Source: Alviniconcha marisindica (Eukaryota > Mollusca > Gastropoda > Provannidae). From it: a DNA stretch of 64,000 nt. Both the position numbers and the translations under genes were made by a program. Position 1 is the stretch's first letter, and the number at the start of each line of letters is the position of its first letter. The stretch spans positions 832,501-896,500 of the forward strand of contig JABMCL010002225.1 of assembly GCA_018857735.1 (NCBI GenBank), written 5' to 3'. The notes beneath the pieces were generated by a model. That model ran no database searches. It had not been told where the DNA came from and saw only the letters and a program-made list of their open reading frames with translations. Below, in pieces: positions 32,351-44,670 of the stretch.

Positions 32351-34848
32351 CTTCTGGGAAAAACGCCTATAAAAGTAGTCAAAGAAGCAAAGTTCCTTGG
32401 TCTTATCAGTTTTCACACCAAACTCACTTTTAGAAATCATGTGCAATATATTAAATCTTCTTGTCAGAAGGCTCTGGATATTTTGCGTGTAGTGGGACAT
32501 GCTGATTGGGGAGCCGACCGTATCGTCCAGCTACGCCTCTACCGTGCGTTGGTCCGCTCCAAATTGGATTACGGATCCATTGTGAACGGATCGGCCCGTC
32601 GGTCAGTTCTGAAGCAATTGGATCCAATCCACCATCAGGGCTTACGTATCACTTCTCCTGCCCGAAGTCTTTATGTGGAAGCACATAAACCTCTCACCGT
32701 TTAAAACTGTCTTTAAATTATGTTCTTAAATTTAAATCTTTACCGGAACACCCAGCTTATAGTTATGTCTTTGAGCATGAAAACATAAAGGTTATTTGAA
32801 GAATCGGAGTCGAAAATTCCAACTCTCGGCATCCGCATTCTTCCATACTTAGAGAAATCTAAACTTGACCTAAACCTGTTTGACCTCCCTCGTTGGACAT
32901 CGCTCCCTGGAAGCTTTCAGCTCCTGCAGTCCGTCTTGATTTAGCCAAATTCAAAAAAGAAACAACAACCCCGGAAACATATAAACAGTTTTATTTGCAA
33001 CTTATTTCAGAATACCCTTAGTCGGAAGAAGAAAAAAAATCACGGATGGTTCTAAAACAGGCAGGAAGGCTGTCTCCACAAAATATCCCAGGAATCCTTT
33101 GACTTGTCACCTTCCGGACGACAATTCCATTTACACCGCAGAACTACAAGCTATTCTTCTACGTACTCATTGTTCTAAAAGAAAATCATTTTTAATACTG
33201 TCTGACTCACTTTCATCACTAAAAGCTATATTTAACCTAAAGTATGAACACCCTGTCTTGGTCCAAATTCTAGAACTATATATGGATTTGATCAAAGATT
33301 GTCTTTGTCTGGGTTCCTGGCCATGTGGGCATTAGGGGTAATTCAGCTGCAGACGCCGCACCTAAAGATGCCCTTGTTGGCGACACCTCGGTTGAGCTCA
33401 TCCCATTCTCAGACTTAAAATCACCTGCCAACAAATATATATTAGAACAGTGGCAGTTTGAGTGGGATGAGCTCCCGGGAAATAAATTACATGAAATATT
33501 CCCAATATTGACCATGAGATCCTCTTAGCACGACTGCAGTCGTACTTTGGTGTCGATGGTACAGCGCTAGCGTGGTTGAGGTCGTACATTACTGGTAGAA
33601 TGCAGTTTGTGTCTGTACTTGGATATAATTCAGAACCCGTCCCACTGTCATTCGGTGTCCCTCAAGGGTCTGTTCTCGGCCCAGTCTTGTTTATCATGTA
33701 CACTAAACCCTTCTCTGATTTGATTGCCAAGCACCCAGTAAAGCACCAATCCTTTGCTGATGATACGCAACTGAACACTTCCTGTGATTCATGCAACACT
33801 GATAGTGCTATCGAGATCATTCAGCATTGCACAAATGACATACAGAGCTGGATGGTCCAAAATAGACTACAGCTGAACGAAGGTAAAACCGAAGCTCTTC
33901 TTGTATCTACCTCCAGCTCTGACAAAGACCTACCTACATCCATACAAATAGGTTCTAGTGTCGTGCCATTTGTGAAAAGTGTTAGAAACCTTGGTGTTAT
34001 TCTTGACAGGAGATTGTCCATGAAAGAACACATAAACAAAGTGTGCCAGATGGCCTACTGGGAGCTTCGGAGGATTTCCTCAATCAGACAGTACTTGACA
34101 GAGGACGCAGCCAAAACCCTAGTAGTATCCCTCGTCCTGTCTCGCTTAGACTACGGTAACTGTCTCCTTGCGGGCGTCCCTGAATGTCTTCTACATAAAC
34201 TCCAAAAAATCCAAAACGCATCTGCCAGATTAATCCTTAAGTCTTCCCGACAAGAACACACTAAACCACTCCTCAAATCACTACACTGGTTACCAATCTC
34301 TGACCGTATAACATACAAACTGTCCTGCATGTGTTACAACTCCGTCACTGCCTCCACCCCTCAATACCTCGCTGACCTTTTACAAATCTACACGCTATCC
34401 CGTACTTTACGGTCTACCACAGACACTGACACGTAAACTGAAGATCCCTCTGTTCAAAAAGAAATACTCAGGCCAGAGATCTTTCTCAGTCCTATCAGGG
34501 TCCCGTAACCTGGAATAATCTGCCTTTCTCCATCCGCCACACACAAACATACTCCTCATTTAAGTCACAATTGAAAACCCACTTGTTTTCCCAAACCTTC
34601 CAATAGAACTCAGTTTTTGATGCTCTTTATATTTGATTTCCAATCATGAGATGTTTCCATGGTCCATGTATAGCTCCATTGCATGTCTAGGTTGCACCGA
34701 TTGTTCCAGGATGTGTGCATGTTTGCCTGCGCTTTGCTGTTGACGTTGGATCGCATGTTTCATGTATTGATTTTGATTTCCATTCTTGTTTTGAATTGTG
34801 AAGTGCTTTGAGCCAGTCAAGTTGGATTAGGCGCTATATAAGAATTAC

Positions 34849-34888
<40 letters not shown>

Positions 34889-35366
34889 AACAGTGTGTTG
34901 TTTGTCCTCGGACAAATAGAAAAAAAATAAACTGTGATAGCCCGACTGCACATTGGCCATTCTTTTATTACTCGTTCCTTTTTATTGAAGGGTGAGGGAC
35001 AGCCAATGTGCATCGGTTGTGATGAACCTTTCACTATTAAACATGTTTTACTTACTTGTTCACAGTTGATAGAAATCAGACAGAGCCACTTTACAGCTCA
35101 ATCACTGCGTGAGTTGTTTCAGGAGATTCGCCTTAGAAGATTTTTAACTTTTTGAAAGAGATCAATGTTTTTGGAAAATTTTAAACTTGAGATCATTTTT
35201 GGTTATGTTTGTGTCTTACTCTCCTTTTTAAGTATGATTTTCGAATTGTACATGTACCAGTTTTAACACATACACTTTTTAAAAAGTAATATATAATGAC
35301 AAAATGTGTATCGCCCTGATATAACCGCACTGGTTGACTGGGTGTAAAACACCAACTTACTTACTT
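32351..35366 (+). mobile_element. I-type LINE with RNase H, split by an L2 LINE
   Basis: The C-terminal RT text (32370-32700: KVVKEAKFLGLISFHTKLTF, RLYRALVRSKLDYGSIVNGS) leads to an RNase H domain at about 33040-33500. It includes DDNSIYTAELQAILLRTH, LSDSLSSLKAIF and GIRGNSAADAA. After the L2 insertion (33506-34887) the text resumes at 34934-35155 with ARLHIGHSFITRSF and C-x2-C..H (CIGCDEPFTIKHVLLTC). The 3' end is GACTGGGTGTAAAACACCAA with a (CTTA)n tail. An RNase H after RT marks the I superfamily (Nimb-like). Stops and shifts are numerous. Confidence 0.8.
33506..34887 (+). mobile_element. 5'-truncated L2-clade LINE
   Basis: It starts abruptly in the RT text IDHEILLARLQSYFG. A 286-codon open frame (33576-34436) carries GVPQGSVLGPVLF, the catalytic FADDTQL and SRLDYGNCLLAGVP. 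It then shifts into the conserved C-terminal RTFG-like region. The 3' UTR ends GGCGCTATATAAGAATTACG followed by (ATT)n (34852-34887), a typical L2 end. It lies within the RNase-H LINE and so is younger. Confidence 0.85.
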
Positions 35367-36241
35367 ACTCTTCACTCAAGCAGGATGCTTTCACCTTTGC
35401 TGTTCTCGCTGTTCACAAATGACAGCGTGTCATCAGAGCCCTCTGTAGTCATGATTAAGTTTTCAGATGACACTACACTGGAGGGTCTGATCCACAACTC
35501 TGATGAGTCAGCCTACCGGGGTGAAGTTGAGAGGTTGGCTGGCTGGTGCTCTGAGAATGACTTGGAGTTAAATGTGTCCGAAACGAAAGATATGGTGTTT
35601 GATTTTAGGAAGAAGAAAACGCCTCTTGTTCCACTCACTGTCGCTGGGGAGGTAGTCGAAAAGTAAAATCATTCAAATTTCTTGGCACAACCATCTCCTC
35701 AGACCTAAAATGGGACGAGAATTTTAGCTCCGCCATCAAGAAAGCCCACCAGCGACTTTTCTTCCTGAGACAGCTAAAGAAATTCAAAGTCAGTCATTCC
35801 ATACTGACTCAGTTCTACCGCGCTGCAACTGAGAGCATTCTGACATTTTCCATCACTGTCTGGTTCAGCAGCGCGTGTTAGAAAGACAAAGATCAACTAG
35901 AGAGGATAGTTCGAACAGCCTCTAAAATCATAGGCAGTGACATGAAAACAATTGCTTCCATTCACTCCCTGCGATCAAACCGCAAAGTGATGGCCATCGC
36001 ATCCAGCCAACCACCTCTTCCAGCCCCTTCCCTCTGGACGCAGATACAGGGCCATGAGGGCTAGAACCTCTAGACTTCAGAACAGTTCTTACCCTCAAGC
36101 AATACGCTCTTTTAGCAAGTGACCAGTGTGTTACTGTTAGCGACAGCCAAAGAACCAAACAGTGCTCAGTCTTTCATTTGACATTTTATATTATAATCTT
36201 GTTATTATTTATTCCCAGTGCGCGTTGCTCTGGCACATTCA

Positions 36242-36290
36242 TGGAGAGAAAGAGAGAGGGGGGGCGGGGGGGGGGGGGGGGGGAGAGAGA
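36242..36290. repeat. G-tract and GA run
   Basis: An interrupted poly-G of about 25 bp (36257-36281) between GA stretches. Confidence 0.9.
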
Positions 36291-36412
36291 GAGAGTTTGC
36301 ATTTGTGTATATTAATATATATGCATGTGCACATGGTCGAGCGTGCGCACATGTGTGTGGTGTAGGAGTACGCGTATGAATGTGTTTGTTAAACTTTGAT
36401 TAGTTTTGAACT

Positions 36413-37053
<641 letters not shown>

Positions 37054-37227
37054 GTGTGTATGTGCGTGTGCGCACAGGTGTGTGTATGCGCGTTTGGGTG
37101 TTGTTTTATTGGTGCAAATAGGTTACTAGTTCATGTATGTCAGTGTTGTTGTTTGCTTATGTTTGTATGCTTACCGCTTTCGAGACACTTTCCTTGTTGA
37201 ATAAAGAATCTGAATCTGAAACTGATG

Positions 37228-37285
37228 TTAGCCCCGATATAACCCTTTGTGGTTGACTGGGCTCAAAGCACCAACCAACCAACTA
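37228..37285 (+). mobile_element. Short I-type LINE 3' end
   Basis: GCCCCGATATAACCCTTTGT, GGTTGACTGGGCTCAAAGCACCAAC and a (CAAC)n tail. It is homologous to the tails at 35309 and 47819 and severely 5'-truncated. Confidence 0.65.
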
Positions 37286-37299
37286 ACAACACATCACAA

Positions 37300-37470
37300 T
37301 CAACACTTTCATTTTAGATCAGTTTCGAACTTTCGCAGGCAAATTTCCACTTTTAGTCTTCAAAAACGACAGAAAACACAATCACTTGGTGCATTTTGGT
37401 TATCGTCACTAGGTCATCGAATATCTCACGAGTCACATAAAGAAGTATACTGTCTAAGAGTATTTAAAAG
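37300..37470 (+). repeat. Dispersed repeat (pair with 38930-39060)
   Basis: CGCAGGCAAATTTCC, AAACACAATCACTTGGTGCA, TTTTGGTTATC.TCACT and ATATCTCAC.AG recur in reverse complement at 38930-39060. No function was recognised. Confidence 0.65.
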
Positions 37471-37763
37471 TCACGTTAGGAGGATAGGTAAACACTGGCC
37501 CAGTTTTTTTGTGTTCCGAACCTGAGTACATCAGTTGATGTTCCGATGCTGAGCTGTGCCATGTTCTGATCCAGAGCACCTTCAGGGCGATTCTGCTTGA
37601 CAAACAACATAAACCACCACGCCACACAGGTTATTGACGAGGTCTGAGGATTCCGTGTTACAGATGGAGGTAAGAAAACGTAAATCTAACTGAACTATTC
37701 GTCAATTTTCGCCGAATAGAGATATTACACCCCATCGAAACAAAGACAGCTCCTTGTGTCCCG

Positions 37764-37901
<138 letters not shown>

Positions 37902-38160
37902 ATTTGTGAAATGGCAACCTTTAGCAACAGATACACTATTTGGGTTTGTCCCGCAAAATCAATTCATACCGCTACGCTCTGGTAACCTGAAGTTAAAGCT
38001 TAGTTGCCAGTGTCCCCACTAAACAAGAAAACAAATGTGCCAAATATATGTAAAAATCAAGAATAAGAATCTGTACCAAATTGAAACTGACAAAACCCAT
38101 CAGGTGTCTCTTCTTTAAAGAGAAATGTCAACCACAATAACAACAACAAAACAGAAACTG

Positions 38161-38543
<383 letters not shown>

Positions 38544-38699
38544 CTCTCTCTGTCTGTCTCTTGAATATTTCCAAACTGAGTCTGAAAAAGAATGATCACG
38601 ATATGAAGTACCATCACCCATGCCAGTCAGTGACACGCGGACACTCTGATACATGTTTATTTACACGACACCGGACACGGGTGTGTAGTGATAAATACG

Positions 38700-38860
38700 C
38701 AGCGCAGCTGGAACCAGTGGCTCCGTTGCCAGAAAAAGATGGAGGCGCGGTAGCGACGCACGTCCAGCTGCGCTGGCGGCACTGCGGGCGGGCGGGCCGG
38801 CGGCCTTGCTCCCTCCATCTGCCTAGCTCAGTGGGCGTGGCAGATAGCCAGCGTCGCCTC
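38700..38860. other. GC-rich patch
   Basis: A locally GC-rich stretch (GGCGGCACTGCGGGCGGGCG at about 38775) in AT-rich surroundings. It could be a CpG-rich promoter or exon, but no splice-bounded frame is convincing. Confidence 0.3.
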
Positions 38861-38929
38861 CCACAGAGCAGCACACCGCAAGTGTGCAGTGCAACCTTTC
38901 CGTATGGGAAAATCTTTGGTAATGCTTCA

Positions 38930-39310
38930 TCATATCGCTTGTGAGATATGTAACAACCCAGTGAGGATAACCCAAATGCACCAAGTGATTGGGATTTCCC
39001 GTCGTTTTTAAGGAAATTTTGCCTGCGCAGTGCGGAAATGAAAACTGAAAGCGGCTGCTTTTGACTGTGACTAGGCGGTGCCACACTTAACAACCTGAAT
39101 GTGAAACGATTTACATCACAGGACACAAGAAAGAATCCCCGTTTCAGCCATGATGATCAGGACCACAGTCATTGAATAATATTTCAATGCCTATGGTTAG
39201 AACTTGACCATAAATCGGTGTAGTTTACCACATTTCACTCCTACCTGCTCGGCCTGGGCCTCGCTGGAACAGAAAGCCTCAGGCTAAAAACCACGGAATG
39301 TGGATACACT
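38930..39310 (-). repeat. Dispersed repeat, minus copy
   Basis: It combines the sequences found separately at 37300-37470 and 32080-32350, both inverted relative to this copy. It may therefore be the more complete copy of one repeat family. A 170-codon minus frame (38614-39126) crosses it but has no recognisable domain. Confidence 0.6.
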
Positions 39311-39714
39311 ACGGAAAGCGATGCTCGGTATATATTCCAAGCTTCACTTTCCGGCACCCTTCCTCTTGGGAGGAAGAAGGTAAACCATTGCCGTGCTAAT
39401 GGGTACAGTCGGGGTTTAATTGGGGGGACCACTGGTATAGCCGGATAACTGAACTGAGTTGACACTGCATAGCTGTGCGCAGGTGAGCCGGTTAATTTGG
39501 CCTAGCGGTAAGGCGTTAGGCCGCTGGTAAGCGGAAGGACTGACCTCGGTTCGATACCGCTTCGATTCTCCTTTCTCTTCAAAAAGGTTGTGGTTGTGGA
39601 CACTGTCTTGTGACTTTGTCCATCCGACTTCCTACTGAAACATTAAAATGGCTCTCATCGCTGTCCATCTTAATGCAGGAATCATTCTGGTGGTGACAGT
39701 GTAGCGATAGGTCT

Positions 39715-39897
39715 TGTTTGGATGTTACTCGCCGAGTGTAGTGAAAGTATTTCACACAATCACTGATACAGCACACATCAAGAAATGTCCAGACTCCATA
39801 GTGGGGAAACGGCAAAGGCCCCAAGCCTTCTTAATTTATTCATACGTCATCAGTACGGCCATAGGCACATGGCATTCAGTATTACAATCTCATCACA
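39715..39897 (-). repeat. 3' LTR of the gypsy element
   Basis: 183 bp. It carries a 4-bp insertion (CTGA) and a 1-bp insertion relative to the other LTR. Confidence 0.9.
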
Positions 39898-40172
39898 TCT
39901 CCCACTTCTTTTTTTGCAGTTAACGATCTAGTTAACTAACATGAATACTAAAACGATTATAATCTACATGATTCACCAGTTTCAATGTATGCTTTAGTTG
40001 GCCACACTGATGTTTACTTTCATCTTAGTATATAGCACGGTTCTGCATAGCGTCTTTGACATGATAATCACAAAATGTTTGTTGGTCAAAGTGGCACATG
40101 ATGGTAATGAACACGAATCACGACTGTTTCTTTCCATTAGCACAGCATATACCATGTCGATGCAATTTCATT

Positions 40173-41126
40173 TCAGGATGGAGTTTCTTCCTGGTCATAA
40201 ACCCTCACTAAGAGTCCATCATGAAGGCTGAGCTCGCCTCTTATGGTGAAGAAGTCTCTGACAGCCAATTGAACATCCTCCTTATACTGAGGCCAGCCAT
40301 GAATAGTGTACTCCATGGCTGCTATGAGGTTCACATCTTTCAAAGTCTCTGCTTTGATCTTGCCTAGTCCTGCGTCTGACACTTGCCATGATGACTGGAC
40401 GTCGCTGACATAAGCTTGAATTTCCTCATGGGAACTGCTTTCAGTTGTGGATACAGGACTGCGAGACAGGGTATCAGCCATTAGCATGTCCTTCCCTGGG
40501 ACATACTTGGCTTTGACGTTAAAGCGCATGAGACGCATCAACATCCTCTGGCAACGGAGTGGTGTTTCTGATAGGTCTTTGGTGTTTATCAGAGGAACAA
40601 GTGGCTTGTGGTCTGTCACAACAGAAAACGTGTTGAGTCCAACCAGGTAGCGATCAAATTTCTCGCACGCCCAAGTGGAGGCTAAGCATTCTTTTTCTAT
40701 TTGGGCGTACTTTCTCTTGCTCTTTGTGAGAGTTCTAGAAGCGAAGGCAACAGGACGGAGTCCATCTGGGTGCTCTTGCAAAAGAACTGCGCCAAGCCCA
40801 TATCTGCTCGCATCTGCACTCACTGTTGTAGCCTTGTCTGGATCGAAGTAAGCAAGTTTTGGAGCAGAAGTCAACATCTCTTTGACTTTGGCGACTGCAC
40901 TGATCTGAGGCGGCCCCCATGTCCACGCTCTGTCCTTCTCTAGGAGTTCTGTGACTGGCTGGAGAACTGAAGACAGATTCTGAAGGTAGCGACCTAGGTA
41001 GTTGACCATACCGAGAAAACGGCGTAACTCGGCAACGTCTGTAGGGTCAGGCATTTCGAGGATTGCCTCGGTTTTCCTTGGGTCTGCTTTCACGCCATCT
41101 TTGTTGATGACAAAGCCAAAATTCAA
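40173..41126 (-). pseudogene. gypsy pol: RT thumb, RNase H, truncated integrase start
   Basis: The frame opens in the RT palm/thumb (FGFVINKDGVKADPRKTEAI), continues with LRRFLGMVNYLGRYLQNLSS and the RNase H core (TVSADASRYGLGAVLLQEHP, ASTWACEKFDRYL). RNase H ends at YVPGKDMLMADTLSRSP. About 70 residues of the spacer before the integrase zinc finger remain (VRDFFTIRGELSLHDGLLVR), then a stop. The HHCC finger, the DDE core and the C-terminal domain are missing. Only about 275 bp separate the stop from the 3' LTR. Confidence 0.9.
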
Positions 41127-43015
41127 TCTCCTGCTGACGAAACTGACACTTCTCTTTGTTCAGCTTGATGCCTGCACTGTTCAGTTTCTCCATGGTGTTC
41201 TTCAGTGTTTTTCATGAACTTCTTCGTTTTCACTGAACACCAGGATGTCATCGAAGAAACACACAGCATGCTCCTCTCCTGCAATGATCTCTTCCACGGT
41301 GCGCTGGAAAATCTCTGGCGCAGACGTAATGCCCTGTGGCAATCTGCGGTAGAAGTATGGGCCAAATGGACTGATGAATGTAGTGAGTTTGGCAGATTCA
41401 TCGTCCAGTGGAATTTGCCAAAATCCACTCGCAGCATCCAACTTAGTAAAGATGGTGGATCCCTTCAGTTTGTGAAGGATGTCTTCAACTGTCGGTAAGA
41501 CATATCTTTCACGCTTGATCGCAGCATTCAGCTTTTTGTAGTCAGTGCAGATCCGCACCCCACCGTCTTTCTTTGGTACTATCACAATACCTGCGCACCA
41601 ATCTGTTGGCTCTTGTATCTGTTCTATGATGCCCGTTTCTTCCATCTTTAGAAGTTCATCTTTCACCTTCTGTAGAAGAGGAATTGGCACTCTTCTTGCT
41701 GTCGACAGGCTGTATGGTTGGCTGTCATCTTTGAGTCTGATTTTCACAGGTGCACATTTCACAGGATTTTCATCCAGCTCACTGAAAATTGTCTCTTCTG
41801 GTTTCTTAACAGTGTCAACACGGCGGATGAGCCTCATTCTTGCTGCTGCCTCCCTGCTGAGGAGACACTCAGTTGCTGAGCTCACGACGTAGATCCGAAG
41901 TGGGTAATCTACCCCTTTAACTCTGGCTGTCACTTCTATTTTGCCCTTGCAATCTAGCGTTCCACCTGGACTACGCAACACTGCGGCTACTTTCTGTAGA
42001 GGAGGCTTGGGTGACATGTTGTTGTAGGTCTGCAAAGACATGACGGACATATCTGCTCCCGTGTCTATCTTGAAGCTTGTCTCGCGATCTGTCTCATTCA
42101 GTTTGACAGACACTCGCCAAGGAGCTTCATTGCTAGAGTTTGTCACTGAGAAAAGGTGATATTCTTCACTCTGTTCTGCTTGCAGTTCACTGACTGCTTT
42201 CTTCTTGCAAGCTCTGGATCTGGCGAAATGATTTGGCTTGTTGCAAGCTTTACAAACTTTCCCATAAGCTGGACACCGGCGTCTAAGATGAGAAGATGCA
42301 CAGAAGTAACAGTTCTGTATGCTATTTCTGGCGCCTGTACTCTGCTTGTTCTGCAGCTCTTGACCTCTGCCCTGATCTCGCCTGCTGCTGGTGCCGCAGC
42401 TGCGTGGATGGTATTGTCTCTTGGGGTGACCACTACCCCCTCCCCTCACTGCATCAACTGAGGAATGTGCCAGACCCCTTTGTTCTCTTATCTGAATCTT
42501 CACCAGCTCACTTTGTCTGGCGAGCTGGGTTGCCTTGGTAAGGGTCAGCTCACTTTCTAACTGAAGTTTTTCAGACAGTTCTTGGTCAAGCAGGCCTAAG
42601 ACAAGTCTGTCACGAATTGTACTTTCTCTGTCCGCAAAGTCTGCATGTTCTGACAGCTCATACAAATGTCTTATGTATTCTTCAGCACATTCTCCTTCTT
42701 TCTGATTTCTTTTGTGGAACTTAGCTCTTTCACTGAATAACATTTCTTTTTGGTTCAAAGTAATCATTAAACTGACCTGCCTATCACTGTATAGTGAAAT
42801 TCATTTGCCTCTGCATCAGCTAATCCAAACTGAGAGAAAATCTTTTCTGCTTCTGGGCCCATGCAGTAGATCAAGCTGCTGACCTGCACCTCTCCACTTT
42901 TGTCAGTTAGTTCACTAGCTGTCCGGAAACGCTGGAACTGTGACAATGATCTCCATTCGGGCCAGCCCTGGGGCTCCCGAAAGTTAAACTGCTGTGGAGG
43001 CTTGAATGACGGCAT
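41127..43015 (-). pseudogene. gypsy gag-pol: gag, zinc knuckle, protease, RT
   Basis: Gag starts at 43015 (MPSFKPPQQFNFREPQGWPE). It shifts frame around 42720-42780 and continues in a 521-codon frame (42767-41202) with CAEEYIRHLYELSEHADFAD and zinc-finger text (CYFCASSHLRRRCP, CKACNKPNHFARSRAC). The protease motif is FKIDTGADMSVMS. The RT has WCAGIVIVPKKDGGVRICTD, LDAASGFWQIPLDDES and the catalytic FFDDILVFS (F in place of the usual Y/V). It ends in a frame break at 41126-41215. Gag and pol share one frame here, as in several gypsy lineages. Confidence 0.9.
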
Positions 43016-43074
43016 GATTGGAGAAGAAAACAGTACTTACAAACAGCTGATAGTCACTTTCACTTCTGACACCA

Positions 43075-43252
43075 TGTTGGATGTTACTCGCCGAGTGTAG
43101 TGAAAGTATTTCACACAATCATACAGCACACATCAAGAAATGTCCAGACTCCATAGTGGGGAAACGGCAAAGGCCCCAAGCCTTCTTAATTTATTCATAC
43201 GTCATCAGCACGGCCATAGGCACATGGCATTCAGTATTACAATCTCAACACA
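43075..43252 (-). repeat. 5' LTR of the gypsy element
   Basis: 178 bp, followed on the minus strand by the primer-binding site at 43057-43074. Confidence 0.9.
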
Positions 43253-43286
43253 GGTATATAATCTCCCTCTTCCCCCACCTCCATAC

Positions 43287-43673
43287 AAGGTTACAGGCGA
43301 GATCAAAAGATCAAGAGATCTTAGAGGGAGGTGGAGCTGGACCTTCAACTGATTTAGCCCAGAAGAGATCATGACTGAGTAGGGAGGTGGAGCTGGGCTG
43401 CGAAAGTTGGACTTCTTTCGCTTCGAGTTGTTCGTCAACAGCAGTGCAACGGATATTGTCTTTGTGACTCTGCCCAAGCACAGCAGTTGAAACAGCAATT
43501 GCGCGGACACCGCCTTAGCACTTCCATTGTTCTGGCGGCGTCCACGGTCTCTCCGGTCTTTCAGTTTCGGGCGGTATCCGCGGTCGAGACTTCACTCTTT
43601 CGTCCCCCCCCCCCCCCCCTTGTCCCCGTCCCTAACAAGCCACCTCGCTTCTGTGCACGTAAAGCAAAATGGT
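43287..43673 (+). mobile_element. ~387-bp insertion, SINE-like
   Basis: CCACCTCCATAC flanks both sides (43275-43286, 43674-43685), so this is a discrete retroposed insertion. Near its 3' end it has GTCCCTAACAAGCC..CTTCTGTGCACGTAAAGC, a variant of the core found in the neighbouring SINEs. An internal phrase GGGAGGTGGAGCTGG is duplicated (43325, 43381), and a poly-C of about 15 lies at 43605-43620. No pol III boxes were confirmed at its 5' end. Confidence 0.7.
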
Positions 43674-43686
43674 CCACCTCCATACC

Positions 43687-43864
43687 ATAGTTCAGGAGCT
43701 GTGTGAGAGTCGAGGTGGCCGTCCTGGGCTGTCCGTCCTAACGAGCCTTCTGGTTTCCGTGGACGTAAAGCTATATTGAACCATGCTTCGGCATTGGTCA
43801 CAGCTTGTCCCTAATATGTCAACTGACATTTGAGGACATTAAGCATCACTTCATCATCATCATC
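43687..43864 (+). mobile_element. Short SINE (~175 bp), copy 2
   Basis: Begins ATAGTTCAGGAGCTGTGTGA, ends (ATC)n, and is flanked by ACCTCCATACC on both sides (43676-43686, 43865-43875). TAGTTCAGGAG matches the pol III A-box consensus; no clear B box was found at tRNA spacing. Confidence 0.9.
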
Positions 43865-43940
43865 ACCTCCATACCCCCTTCCCCCCTTCTCCCCGTCCCT
43901 AATAAGCCTTATGGTTTCTGTGTTTACTTAACTGTGCGCA

Positions 43941-44579
43941 AAGAGTACGCGCACCAAGCTAGATGCCGCAGGCGTGTCTAAACGTTCTAATAATAGAACT
44001 AGAGTTGCTCCGCCTGTGGGGTGTGTAAAAATCGCAGAGGCTTCCGTAAACTCGAATGTTGCACAGCCAGTTTTGTGCGCTGCGTTTGTTTACGATTTGC
44101 AGCGGCAGAACCTTTCTGTTGACACAGACAGGAGCACCCCTCCAAAGTACAGGTTTGTTCAGCGTTTGTCGTTTTGCTAAAAAATGTTTTCCTTTCCGTA
44201 AATCTCAAGAATGAGAAACCGCGCAATCTACACCAGGATGGGAAACAACGATCAAAGCGAAATTATGTTGGAAATGAACCAAAAATGAGAAATAACGAGT
44301 TCTGGATTATACATTTTCTTGCGAATATGTTGAATGTGATATTAACCAGCATGTTGATAGTAAATTGTATAGAATCTGTGATTGTTGCTCAACTGTGTCG
44401 TGTCTAACACTAATAGTAACACTAACACTGTAACAGAACAGAAACAGTACAGTGAATCCTTGCATTCTATACGTGCAGGCGAGCGGAAAAGTATCGTGAC
44501 ACTGAAATAAGGGAGAACAGTGCATGGGTGCGTGACGACCTCCGTCACCAAGCCAAAAAAAAAAAAAACCCCAAAAACC
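43941..44579. other. Non-coding, possibly promoter-proximal
   Basis: Moderate GC, no repeat partner seen. It lies immediately upstream of the candidate first exon at 44580, so it could hold its promoter. Several TAACACTAA-like repeats (44400-44430) resemble text near 4475 and 44765. Confidence 0.3.
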
Positions 44580-44664
44580 ATGGAGCAGCCAGTAGAACTA
44601 GAAGGTTATGTATCTCCACAGGGCGTGGCACCCATTGGTTTCGAACTGCAAGCCATGGAAGAAG
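44580..44664 (+). CDS. Candidate first coding exon
   Basis: CCAAAAACCATGGAGC gives a strong start context (A at -3, G at +4). 28 codons follow (MEQPVELEGYVSPQGVAPIG, then FELQAMEE) and the exon ends at a consensus donor, AAG/GTAAGT (44665-44670), in phase 1. No domain is recognisable in so short a peptide. No downstream exon was identified before the window ends. The Kolobok-like insertion and LINEs would then lie in its first intron. It could equally be chance. Confidence 0.35.
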
Positions 44665-44670
44665 GTAAGT

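Larger units (their letters stand above)
39715..43252 (-). mobile_element. Young Ty3/gypsy LTR retrotransposon lacking integrase
   Basis: LTRs lie at 43075-43252 (5') and 39715-39897 (3'). On the minus strand they begin TGTGTTGAG/TGTGATGAG and end CCAA(A)CA, and differ by two substitutions and two small indels. The primer-binding site TGGTGTCAGAAGTGAAAG directly follows the 5' LTR. A purine tract (AAAAAAAGAAGTGGGAGA) precedes the 3' LTR. Flanks AGACC/ATACC are the 5-bp target duplication; the empty site is visible in the SINE at 51418-51731. Internal coding reaches only the start of the integrase region. Confidence 0.9.
39482..43931 (+). mobile_element. tRNA-derived SINE split by three insertions
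   Basis: The head (39482-39560) has a polymerase III A box (TGGCCTAGCGG) and B box (GGTTCGATACC). The body runs to 39714, is broken by the LTR retrotransposon, resumes at 43253-43286, is broken again twice, and ends at 43876-43931 (CCTTATGGTTTCTGTG ... TTTACTTAA). CTGTGCGCA flanks the whole at 39473-39481 and 43932-43940, which proves that the scattered pieces are one insertion. An uninterrupted copy exists at 51418-51731. Confidence 0.85.
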
